This document shows, piece after piece, positions 7,964-13,541 of a stretch of 21,695 nucleotides of DNA. The stretch is from Gammaproteobacteria bacterium (lineage in GTDB: Bacteria > Pseudomonadota > Gammaproteobacteria > Natronospirales > REEB76). The stretch is taken from positions 1 through 21,695 of the forward strand of contig DAHVFI010000247.1 of NCBI GenBank assembly GCA_027317045.1. The letters are read 5' to 3'. How positions within the stretch are numbered: the first letter of the stretch is position 1; each line of letters begins with the position of its first letter. The notes beneath the pieces are model-generated. The model was given only the letters and a program-made list of their open reading frames with translations, ran no database searches and was not told where the DNA came from. The position numbers and the translations under genes were made by a program.

Positions 7964-8066
7964 TGCCTACCACGCACGGAATGCGCGGGTGTTTGGGTCC
8001 GCCGCCAGTGGCGAGGATACGGAGGCCAGCGGCCTGGGTGTTCTCACGGAAGCTTTGCCGGTATGA
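7935..8066 (+). pseudogene. Remnant of an MntA-like nucleotidyltransferase antitoxin
   Basis: In the frame starting near 7956 the DNA reads IVAAYHARNARVFGS, then AASGEDTEAS, then GLGVLTEALPV and a stop at 8064-8066. This closely follows the minimal nucleotidyltransferase pattern (I-V-A-x-H-x-A-R-N-x-R-V-F-G-S-x-x-x-G-E-D-T-x-x-S-D-L-D-L-L) of MntA/HEPN-partner antitoxins. The D-x-D that should follow TEAS is absent: it is either substituted (GLG) or lost in an internal deletion that joins the C-terminal tail (VLTEALPV) to the core. With under 45 recognisable residues where about 100 are expected, and no proper start, it cannot be functional. The stop overlaps the next ATG as ATGA, as in real mntA-hepT pairs. 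Confidence 0.6.
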
Positions 8067-8119
8067 GTCGCGGTTTACCGCGCTTACCCGAGTACCTGGC
8101 ACACATTCTTCGGGCTACA
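8063..8119 (+). pseudogene. Remnant of a HepT-like (HEPN, DUF86) toxin N-terminus
   Basis: ATG 8063 overlaps the stop of the MntA-like remnant and opens MSRGLPRLPEYLAHILRAT, which matches the usual N-terminal helix of HepT/DUF86 toxins (M-x-R-x-x-x-R-L-x-x-Y-L-x-H-I-L-x-A-I). After about 19 residues the sequence runs into a REP palindrome beginning near 8121, and the catalytic R-x4-6-H motif is gone. The identification rests on a short stretch and on its coupling to the MntA-like remnant. Confidence 0.45.
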
Positions 8120-8120
8120 A

Positions 8121-8196
8121 TTCATCGCGGCGAATGTCGCCGCTCCTACAGGAAGCAGCAAGATTTTGTGGGAGCGATGGTCTCCATCGCGATTCC
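8121..8196. repeat. REP pair in opposite orientation
   Basis: TTCATCGCGGCGAATGTCGC followed by CGCTCCTACA (8121-8150) is an inverted REP. TGTGGGAGCGATGGTCTCCA followed by TCGCGATT (8167-8194) is a direct one. The pair has the same architecture as the array at 13050-13475 and abuts the left end of the IS-like element. Confidence 0.7.
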
Positions 8197-8303
8197 TGTG
8201 TGTATCAGGGGCGAATTCCGCCACCGTTTACGGTGACAAAAGCGCCACCTGTTCCGGTGGGAAAACCGCCACCCATGAGCTCCAAAAGCGCCACGCGGGG
8301 CGC

Positions 8304-8333
8304 TTGCATTATTGTATATACAAATATTATACT
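8304..8333 (+). promoter_or_regulatory. brnTA promoter
   Basis: TTGCAT (8304-8309) and TATACT (8328-8333) form a sigma70-like pair with an 18-bp spacer. Transcription would start at or next to ATG 8341, giving a leaderless or nearly leaderless brnT message. Confidence 0.6.
8312..8323. promoter_or_regulatory. Palindromic operator inside the brnTA promoter
   Basis: TTGTATATACAA is a perfect 12-bp palindrome in the spacer between the -35 and -10 boxes. BrnA-type antitoxins (ribbon-helix-helix) repress their own promoter through such sites, so this is the likely BrnA or BrnT-BrnA binding site. Confidence 0.55.
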
Positions 8334-8340
8334 TTCCATC

Positions 8341-8619
8341 ATGCGCCTCACCTACGATACGGCCAAGCGCACCCGTACGCTCACCACGCGCGGCTTGGAC
8401 TTTGAAGATGCCGCTCTGGTGTTCGCGGGCCTGACGCTGGAGGTTGAGGATCGGCGCCGGGATTACGGCGAGACCCGGATCCTGTGCGTGGGCTTCCTTC
8501 GCGGCCGGATGGTGATGATCGGATATACCCCGCGTGGCGCGGTTCGCCACGTCTTCTCGATGAGGAAATGCAATGCGCGCGAAATCCGCCGCTACGCGCC
8601 GTACTTCACGCCGGCGTGA
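8341..8619 (+). CDS. brnT: BrnT-family toxin (DUF497)
   Basis: A 92-residue protein of the BrnT ribonuclease toxin family, a RelE-like fold that cuts RNA and slows growth. The family pattern is visible throughout. It opens MRLTYDTAKRTRTLTTRGLD, corresponding to the usual D-x-x-K-x-x-x-N-x-x-K-H-G. FEDAALVF follows. Then come a variable Asp/Arg-rich turn, ETRILCVGFLRGRMVMIGY, and RHVFSMRKCNAREIRRY near the C-terminus (usual R-x-I-S-A-R-x-A-x-x-x-E-x-x-x-Y). ATG 8341 is chosen because it fits the family N-terminus and lies 7 bases after the -10 box; no ribosome site precedes it, consistent with leaderless translation. The 3' end overlaps brnA by 47 bases. The canonical His-Gly after the first helix reads Arg-Gly here, so activity is uncertain. 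Confidence 0.85.
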   Translation: MRLTYDTAKRTRTLTTRGLDFEDAALVFAGLTLEVEDRRRDYGETRILCVGFLRGRMVMIGYTPRGAVRHVFSMRKCNAREIRRYAPYFTPA

Positions 8620-8824
8620 CCGGGAACTTCCTGTACTGACCGACGAGATGCTGGCGCGTGCCGTGCTCAAGCGTGGCGGCAAACGTGTAGGGCGTCCGCC
8701 CCTGCCCGATCCGAAGGTCGCTATCAGTTTGCGGCTGGCGCCACAGGTCCTGAAGTTCTGGAAGGCGAGTGGCAGCGGCTGGCAGACTCGGATGGCCGAG
8801 TTACTGGCCAAACGCGCCCCCTGA
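8573..8824 (+). CDS. brnA: BrnA-family antitoxin
   Basis: An 83-residue antitoxin that should bind and neutralise BrnT and repress the operon. The basic N-terminus (MRAKSAATRRTSRRR) is followed by the family core: LPVLTDEMLARAV, RVGRPPLPDPKVAISLRLAPQVLKF and the C-terminal ribbon-helix-helix segment WKASGSGWQTRMAELLA, very close to the typical F-K-A-x-G-x-G-W-Q-T-R-I. A good ribosome site, GAGGA (8562-8566), lies 6 bases before ATG 8573, inside brnT, which would let the antitoxin be translated more strongly than the leaderless toxin. A GACTG-GCG-CAGTC hairpin (8823-8835) sits at the stop codon without a T tract. Confidence 0.88.
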   Translation: MRAKSAATRRTSRRRDRELPVLTDEMLARAVLKRGGKRVGRPPLPDPKVAISLRLAPQVLKFWKASGSGWQTRMAELLAKRAP

Positions 8825-9047
8825 CTGGCGCAGTCGCATCGGAATAGCGCCGGTCGTAGCGGCGGGATTCGACCGGAATCACTAGCGGTTTTCCCACTGG
8901 AATTAGCGGCGGTATTCACCGGAATACGCAATTATAACTAATTTCAGTGTTTTGTCCGGAATGGGTAAAAATAGCCCCGCTGGAACAGCGCTTGCGCCGG
9001 GTTGCCGGGAGGACTGCTAGCCGGCCTCTGGAGCAAGTGGGTTCAAC

Positions 9048-9075
9048 ACGTTAACTTAACGTCTAGAACTTAACG
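9048..9075. repeat. Palindrome with paired AACTTAACG words
   Basis: ACGTTAACTTAACGT (9048-9062) is a perfect palindrome around a single central C. AACTTAACG occurs at 9053-9061 and again at 9067-9075, separated by a TCTAGA centre. It lies 6 bases before copy B of the direct repeat. Protein-binding or recombination site is possible; no function is shown. Confidence 0.6.
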
Positions 9076-9080
9076 GCTGG

Positions 9081-9174
9081 GAAATGATTGGGGCTCCCGG
9101 TTATTCTTTGAGAGTGGAGATCTCGATTGTGGAGCGGTGATATTCGGCCGCGATTTCTGGAAATCCATCGTGGC
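9081..9174 (+). repeat. Direct repeat copy B (81 bp identical to copy A)
   Basis: 9094-9174 is base-for-base the same as 7883-7963. After ATCGTGGC the two copies diverge completely: copy A continues into the MntA-like remnant, copy B into REP-type sequence. The two copies bracket the toxin-antitoxin patch, 1.2 kb apart. Confidence 0.95.
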
Positions 9175-9260
9175 GAGGCAGATTTACGCTCCTGGATTGC
9201 TGCATTTCCGCCTTTCAATTGGGGCTTGTAGTCCGCCCTCCTGGTATGTCCGTTCGCTGC

Positions 9261-9336
9261 TATCGCGACTCACTCCTGGCGGTCATCGCCGCTCCTACCC
9301 CAAACCTATCGCGGTGGGGACCACCGCTCCCACCGG
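9261..9336. repeat. Two REP palindromes, inverted orientation
   Basis: On the minus strand, GGTAGGAGCGGCGATGACCG (within 9261-9299) and GGTGGGAGCGGTGGTCCCCA followed by CCGCGATAGG (9306-9335) match the REP type of the 13-kb array. They sit between the direct repeat and the end of the convergent sulfotransferase gene, where they may act as a transcription barrier. Confidence 0.65.
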
Positions 9337-9352
9337 AACCATGACGGTGCAA

Positions 9353-10666
9353 CTAACCCTTCAGATCGAAACTGTACACACGCCCGTTGGTGTTGGGGTT
9401 GGTGTTGTCGGAAGTCGAAAACAACAGCCGGTTTTGCCAGTGCGAGTATGAGCCATTACCCGAGGCCCTGATGCGAAGGTGCAACGCATGTGCGGGGCCG
9501 AGCAATTTGTCATTCTCAAAGAGGCGCAGTGGAGAGCGTCGCCAATACTCAACATCGTCGGCAACAGCCGCAAGTTCATTGGTGATCGCCGTATGAGAGA
9601 GATCAAATACCCAGCATTGATCCTCCTCGCGAAGGATAGCGCCAGAAAGCTTCTGTCGTCCCGCGTTAGCCGCTTCAAGATGTGCCGGTGAAAATTTTGG
9701 CTCCAGCGGCAGATCCGATTCAGCCGGTTCCTGCTGGTAACCAAGCTCGTTTATAATCTCTCTCAATTCATCTAATTTGAATATCCGCTGCCGCATTTTC
9801 ATTGATAATGGAAGCCGTTTGAACACCGCACCCCAACGGTCATCTGCCTTGAATAGCTGTTTCAGGATTTCCGATGGCAATGGATATCGTTCAGATGCCG
9901 CACCCCATTGGCGAGCCAATGGGGTGCGGCATTCCTCGTGCCAGCCAACCCCGATCTGATCGAGCAGCGGTGAAAGTGTGAGTTTGGGCGCTTTGATTAA
10001 ATCCTCATATTTGATTTCAAAGTAACGCCCCGTGGCGACGCGCTCCTGGCTCTTTTTTACTACAGCGAGCCAGTCTTTCAAGAGGTGAGGGACAGTTGTG
10101 ACGGAAAGCGATTGATTGTTCAGACGGGCAGCGGCGTACATATAGGTCAAAGGGTGCCGGATGACATGTACCCAGTAGGCTTGGGGAAAAACATGATCGT
10201 ATATCTTCCAGTCATAGCGGGCTTCCGCACCGTTTGCAATCTCCTTGAATCCCCAGTAGCGTGTGGATTGGTCATCGAGGCAGAACCACTTGGCAACTGC
10301 TTCACACAGAATCGCACCGGTCCGCTGGAATTCGTCTTCTTCCAGCTTACGCAGGAATTCCTGATGCCTCGCCGGTGATTCCATGATGCGTGTTTCCAGA
10401 CCTGGATCCGCCAAAAAGTGTTGTTTTATATTCCGCAATGCAGTGTTAGCATCGGCCGCCCAGAATGCAATCCAGGCCCTGGCAATCAGAAACTTCATTT
10501 CTCCTTGCATGCTGATATCAGGGTGGGCGTTTAGGATACGGTCCAGCAATGATGAGCCGGAGCCACCGTTACCGATGATGATGATCGGCGCTTCTGTTCT
10601 AAGACGCGCGATTTGACAAGGGCTCGATGTCTGAGCTTCATGTAGATGGTGGTTATCTGTCGACAT
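9353..10666 (-). CDS. PAPS-dependent sulfotransferase with C-terminal extension
   Basis: A 437-residue cytoplasmic sulfotransferase that should move sulfate from PAPS to a sugar hydroxyl or amine. The 5'-phosphosulfate loop is IIGNGGSGSSLLDRIL (Gly32-Leu45) with NAHPDI after it. The WGFKE block (138-142) corresponds to the usual W-G-x-K. The 3'-phosphate-binding motif is HVIRHP (167-172) with the Arg and the following helix. After the core (to about residue 320) comes an extra domain of about 110 residues ending in a conserved-looking LLGPAHALHLRIRASGNG, SHWQNRLLFSTSDN and TNGRVYSF. I have seen similar tails on glycan-modifying enzymes but cannot name them. GAGG lies 10 bases before the ATG. 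It is transcribed divergently from sat-cysC, which makes its co-substrate. Confidence 0.88.
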   Translation of the reverse strand: MSTDNHHLHEAQTSSPCQIARLRTEAPIIIIGNGGSGSSLLDRILNAHPDISMQGEMKFLIARAWIAFWAADANTALRNIKQHFLADPGLETRIMESPARHQEFLRKLEEDEFQRTGAILCEAVAKWFCLDDQSTRYWGFKEIANGAEARYDWKIYDHVFPQAYWVHVIRHPLTYMYAAARLNNQSLSVTTVPHLLKDWLAVVKKSQERVATGRYFEIKYEDLIKAPKLTLSPLLDQIGVGWHEECRTPLARQWGAASERYPLPSEILKQLFKADDRWGAVFKRLPLSMKMRQRIFKLDELREIINELGYQQEPAESDLPLEPKFSPAHLEAANAGRQKLSGAILREEDQCWVFDLSHTAITNELAAVADDVEYWRRSPLRLFENDKLLGPAHALHLRIRASGNGSYSHWQNRLLFSTSDNTNPNTNGRVYSFDLKG

Positions 10667-10782
10667 AATCAGGCAACCTCAATTGTAACTTTCCGGATTG
10701 TGGGGTAGCTGACGATATACAGCAGCAGCCACGCTAATCAACCTTTTGCATGGGCCATAGAACCAGAGTGCAGGTGTGGTTA

Positions 10783-11043
10783 GCCGTTCCCAGTAACGGG
10801 CCTGCATCGTTTATCCGGGGCTCGGAGCCAGTCCGCCTCGCACCAGAATTTCCAGAAATCCACAATGCGCAGATTGGTTCTCGCCTGCAGATTGCGAAGC
10901 GGGCCGAGCGGGCGACTGCTGGCAGGAAGGCGCCCAAGGAATCGGCACCTAAAAGCCATGACGGCAATGGGATTGAGCACGGCTAAATTCCGCAGGTAAT
11001 GACGCTGAAAACGGGTGTATTCAAAGGGTCTCCCGTGTAAAAT
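10783..11043 (-). pseudogene. Possible remnant of a protein gene, family unknown
   Basis: The minus-strand frame is open for about 86 codons from a stop near 11044 to a stop near 10781, and it looks protein-like: RPFEYTRFQRHYLRNLAVLN, then IAVMAFRCRFLGRL, then LRNLQARTNLRIVDFWKFW. The basic, helix-forming text resembles the tail of a membrane-associated glycosyltransferase, but that is only an impression. There is no start codon with a ribosome site, and the beginning is missing. A chance open frame in GC-rich DNA is the main alternative. Confidence 0.25.
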
Positions 11044-11197
11044 TCACAGCCCAGGCTGAGCAAGAAATTGAAGGCAACCCTGGGAAAATGGGGGATAACG
11101 CACGCTGTCAACGTATTTTACTTGCCGATAGCCCCACTTACATCCGCAAAATGCCGTCCCTGCAGGGCTATCTATGTATATGTTGAGTTCTTGAGAA

Positions 11198-11221
11198 CCC
11201 CCTTAGGTAGGGGAGTACCCC
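11198..11221. promoter_or_regulatory. Alternating C/G quartet motif, possible operator
   Basis: CCCCC (11198-11202), GGGG (11210-11213) and CCCC (11218-11221) are spaced by 7 and 4 bases (TTAGGTA, AGTA), so the central G run can pair with either C run. The site is about 107 bases upstream of the sat-cysC start. Either a dyad operator or RNA secondary structure could explain it. Confidence 0.3.
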
Positions 11222-11327
11222 GCCGCATACGTTTTATATCTTATGTCATTTTGATGTTGACCGGAGTGTGGCGGGAGCGTTCCGGGGCCTCTGAAAGGAC
11301 AAGAATTTTTCTGGAATTACACAGCAC

Positions 11328-13043
11328 ATGAACACATCTGATAAGCCACATGAGGATGGAATCCTGAAGAGCCTCTACGTCAGTGACGAAGCATCTATAC
11401 GGCTCAAACAGGATGCCGTCCATTACGTGTCATGGGATCTGACCCCGCGTCAGCTCTGCGACCTGGAACTCCTGCTGAGTGGGGGTTTTGCTCCACTCAC
11501 CGGCTTCCTGCGGCGCGCCGACTACGAGCGCGTCGTCAGCGGGATGCGTCTGGCGGACGGACAGCTCTGGCCCATACCCGTGACCCTGGACGTCACACGG
11601 GAATTCGCCGCCAAACTGAAAGCCGGGACCCAGATCGCGCTGCGGGATGCGGAGGGCGTGCCCCTGGCGCTGCTCACGGTGGAAGATTTCTGGGAGCCGG
11701 ACCTGAAACGCGAAGCGCGGGACGTGTTCGGCACGGAAGACGAACTGCATCCAGGTGTTGCCTATCTGCTGCGCACCTCGCACCCGGTATATATAGGTGG
11801 ACGTATCGAAGGCCTCGAACCGCCCACCCATTATGATTTCCGCCAACTGCGGCTCACGCCCTTGGAGGTACGCGAACAGTTCAGGCAACGCGGCTGGGAC
11901 AAAATCGTGGCTTTCCAGACCCGCAATCCCATGCACCGGGCGCATCTTGAGCTCACCCACCGTGCCGCCAAACAGGTGGGCGCCAAACTGCTGCTCAATC
12001 CCAGCGTGGGCATGACCAAGCCCGGCGACATTGACCACTACACCCGGGTGCGTTGCTATGAACATCTCATCAAGCGCTATCCGGACCATTCGGCGATGCT
12101 GGCGCTGCTGCCGCTGGCCATGCGCATGGGCGGGCCGCGGGAAGCCGTCTGGCACGCCATCATCCGCAAGAATCACGGCTGCACGCACTTCATCGTGGGC
12201 CGCGACCATGCCGGCCCGGGCAATGACAGCCGGGGCAAACCCTTTTACGGCCCCTACGATGCCCAGCAGCTCTTGAAAAAACACCAGGACGAAATCGGCA
12301 TCCAGATGCTGCCGTTCAACATGATGGTCTATGTGAAGCAGCGGGGCGGATACGCGCCGGAGGACGAGATCAAGCCCGGCGAAACCGTCATGAACATCTC
12401 CGGCACCGATTTGCGGGATCGCTTGCAGAAGGGCCGGGAAATTCCCGAGTGGTTTTCCTATCCCGAAGTGGTGGCCGAACTGCGCAAGACCCATCCGCCG
12501 CGTCACCAACAAGGCTTCACGGTGTTCTTCACCGGACTCTCCGGCTCCGGGAAGTCCACCATCGCCAACGCGCTCATGGTCAAACTGCTGGAAATCGGCG
12601 GTCGCCCGGTAACGATGCTGGACGGGGATCTGGTGCGCAAACACCTGTCCAGCGAGCTGGGCTTCTCCAAGGAGCATCGCGACATCAACATCCGCCGCAT
12701 CGGCTACGTGGCCAGCGAGATCACCAAAAACGGCGGCGTGGCCATCTGCGCGCCCATCGCGCCCTACGCCGCCACCCGCCGGGATGTGCGCCACATGATC
12801 GAACCCGTGGGCGGATTCTTCGAAATCCATGTTTCCACCGCCATCGAGATCTGCGAGCAACGCGACCGCAAGGGCCTGTATGCCAAGGCCCGGGCCGGGA
12901 TCCTCAAGGAGTTCACCGGTATCAGCGATCCTTACGAGGCGCCGGAAAAACCCGAACTGGTGCTCGATACCATCGGTAGTAGCATTGATGAGGAGGCGGA
13001 TAAAATCGTGCAGCTCATCAGCGCCGCCGGCTTCCTTGAATAG
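11328..13043 (+). CDS. sat-cysC: Bifunctional sulfate adenylyltransferase / adenylylsulfate kinase (PAPS synthetase)
   Basis: A 571-residue fusion that makes APS from ATP and sulfate and then phosphorylates it to PAPS. The N-terminal ATP sulfurylase (about 1-390) has the PUA-like start (LSGGFAPLTGFL), the catalytic QTRNPMHRAH (Gln197, Arg199, Asn200, His203, His206), GRDHAGPG and the substrate loop ISGTDLRD. The APS kinase (about 394-571) has Walker A GLSGSGKS (403-410), DGDLVRKHL, GFSKEHRDINIRRIG, and GLYAKARAG. All key residues are present, so both halves should work. This single-chain Sat is of the homo-oligomeric type, not the CysD/CysN type. With a sulfotransferase gene next to it, supply of PAPS for glycan sulfation is the likely job rather than cysteine synthesis. 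Start ATG 11328 has no strong ribosome site. Confidence 0.95.
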   Translation: MNTSDKPHEDGILKSLYVSDEASIRLKQDAVHYVSWDLTPRQLCDLELLLSGGFAPLTGFLRRADYERVVSGMRLADGQLWPIPVTLDVTREFAAKLKAGTQIALRDAEGVPLALLTVEDFWEPDLKREARDVFGTEDELHPGVAYLLRTSHPVYIGGRIEGLEPPTHYDFRQLRLTPLEVREQFRQRGWDKIVAFQTRNPMHRAHLELTHRAAKQVGAKLLLNPSVGMTKPGDIDHYTRVRCYEHLIKRYPDHSAMLALLPLAMRMGGPREAVWHAIIRKNHGCTHFIVGRDHAGPGNDSRGKPFYGPYDAQQLLKKHQDEIGIQMLPFNMMVYVKQRGGYAPEDEIKPGETVMNISGTDLRDRLQKGREIPEWFSYPEVVAELRKTHPPRHQQGFTVFFTGLSGSGKSTIANALMVKLLEIGGRPVTMLDGDLVRKHLSSELGFSKEHRDINIRRIGYVASEITKNGGVAICAPIAPYAATRRDVRHMIEPVGGFFEIHVSTAIEICEQRDRKGLYAKARAGILKEFTGISDPYEAPEKPELVLDTIGSSIDEEADKIVQLISAAGFLE

Positions 13044-13049
13044 CGCTGT

Positions 13050-13475
13050 TTTTGTAGGAACGGCGATGATTTTTCTTGTAGGAGCGGTGGTATCCGCCGC
13101 GATGGTTTGAGCTTTTGGAATCGCGACCCGGAGGATCGCTCCCACAAGAAATTATTTTGGTAGGAACGGCGATGGTTTTTTTCGTAGGAGCGGTGGTATC
13201 CGCCGCGATGGTTTGAGCTTTTGGAATCGCGACCCGGAGGATCGCTCCCACAAGAAATTATTTTGGTAGGAACGGCGATGATTTTTCTTGTAGGAGCGGT
13301 GGTAACCGCCGCGATGGTTTAAGCTTTTGGAATCGCGACCCGGAGGATCGCTCCTACAGGAATCTGTGTAGGAGCAATGGCCTTCGCCGCGATTATTTTG
13401 GAATTGGAATCGCGACCCGGAGGATCGCTCCTACAAGAAATTATTTTGGTAGGAGCGCCGGGCTCCGCCGCGATG
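13050..13475. repeat. Tandem REP array, 106-bp unit, three full copies plus degenerate units
   Basis: TAGGAACGGCGATG recurs at 13055, 13161 and 13267, exactly 106 bases apart, and the sequence between is almost identical. Each unit holds a forward REP (GTAGGAGCGGTGGTATCCGC then CGCGAT, first at 13078-13103) and an inverted one (TCGCGACCCGGAGGATCGCT then CCCAC, first at 13121-13145). A fourth, shorter unit starts near 13367 (GTAGGAGCAATGG, CCTTCGCCGCGAT) and the array ends with a single REP at 13449-13475. It fills the gap between sat-cysC and the asnB operon and may end transcription from the former or stabilise its mRNA. Confidence 0.92.
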
Positions 13476-13541
13476 AGGTTGGGCATGTGGGCATTCCGCT
13501 TATGAATGTCATTATCAGTGCAACGAATAGGCTAGCCTGAT

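Larger units (their letters stand above)
8199..8930. mobile_element. Transposase-less IS21-like element carrying brnTA
   Basis: The left end begins TGTGTATCAGGGGCGAAT and carries four CGCCAC units starting at 8219, 8243, 8267 and 8289 (spacing 24, 24, 22). The right end, read on the minus strand from 8930, begins TGCGTATTCCGGTGAATACC and carries CCGCT units (plus-strand AGCGG at 8858, 8884, 8905), with TTCCGGT/TTCCAGTG and GGAAAA blocks between units as on the left. TG...CA termini with multiple internal repeats are characteristic of the IS21 family. The 732-bp interior has only brnT-brnA; no istA/istB frame exists. No clear target duplication flanks it. A decayed IS that trapped the module, or a mobilisable passenger element, are the two readings. 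Confidence 0.5.
8931..9352. other. Non-coding patch between IS-like element and sulfotransferase gene
   Basis: Apart from the palindrome at 9048-9075, repeat copy B and the two REP elements, no coding frame with family features is seen. The frame at 9137-9451 is only the repeat read through REP sequence into the antisense of the sulfotransferase gene. It opens with the words that in copy A lead into the MntA remnant, then loses them. Confidence 0.5.
10667..11327. other. Divergent intergenic region between sulfotransferase and PAPS synthetase genes
   Basis: These 661 bases should contain both promoters. They hold a possible minus-strand gene remnant (10783-11043) and a G/C-quartet motif at 11198-11221. 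A longer AT-rich run at 11225-11260 (CGTTTTATATCTTATG) may include a -10 region for sat-cysC. The plus-strand frame at 11068-11331 has no recognisable features and is not called. Confidence 0.5.

Noticed and set aside
7916..8236. Plus-strand open frame of 106 codons through the direct repeat and REP pair
   Set aside because: Only its part from 8063 to about 8119 resembles a protein (HepT start); the rest is repeat sequence read in the wrong frame for the MntA remnant.
8823..8835. Terminator after brnA
   Set aside because: The GACTG-GCG-CAGTC stem is only 5 bp and no T tract follows.
8146..8931. Minus-strand open frame of 261 codons over brnTA
   Set aside because: It is antisense to both brnT and brnA and reads through the IS-like end repeats; no motif was found.
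11068..11331. Open frame of 87 codons before sat-cysC
   Set aside because: Unremarkable composition, overlaps the sat-cysC start and the C/G motif; no recognisable protein features.
11430..13145. A 571-codon open frame on the minus strand, opposite sat-cysC
   Set aside because: It is the antisense shadow of a strongly biased GC-rich gene; the translation is His/Gly/Ala-rich with no family motif, while the plus strand encodes all catalytic residues of ATP sulfurylase and APS kinase.
13050..13475. CRISPR-like regular repeats
   Set aside because: The 106-bp units are repeated as a whole, without unique spacers, and consist of REP palindromes; no cas gene is nearby.
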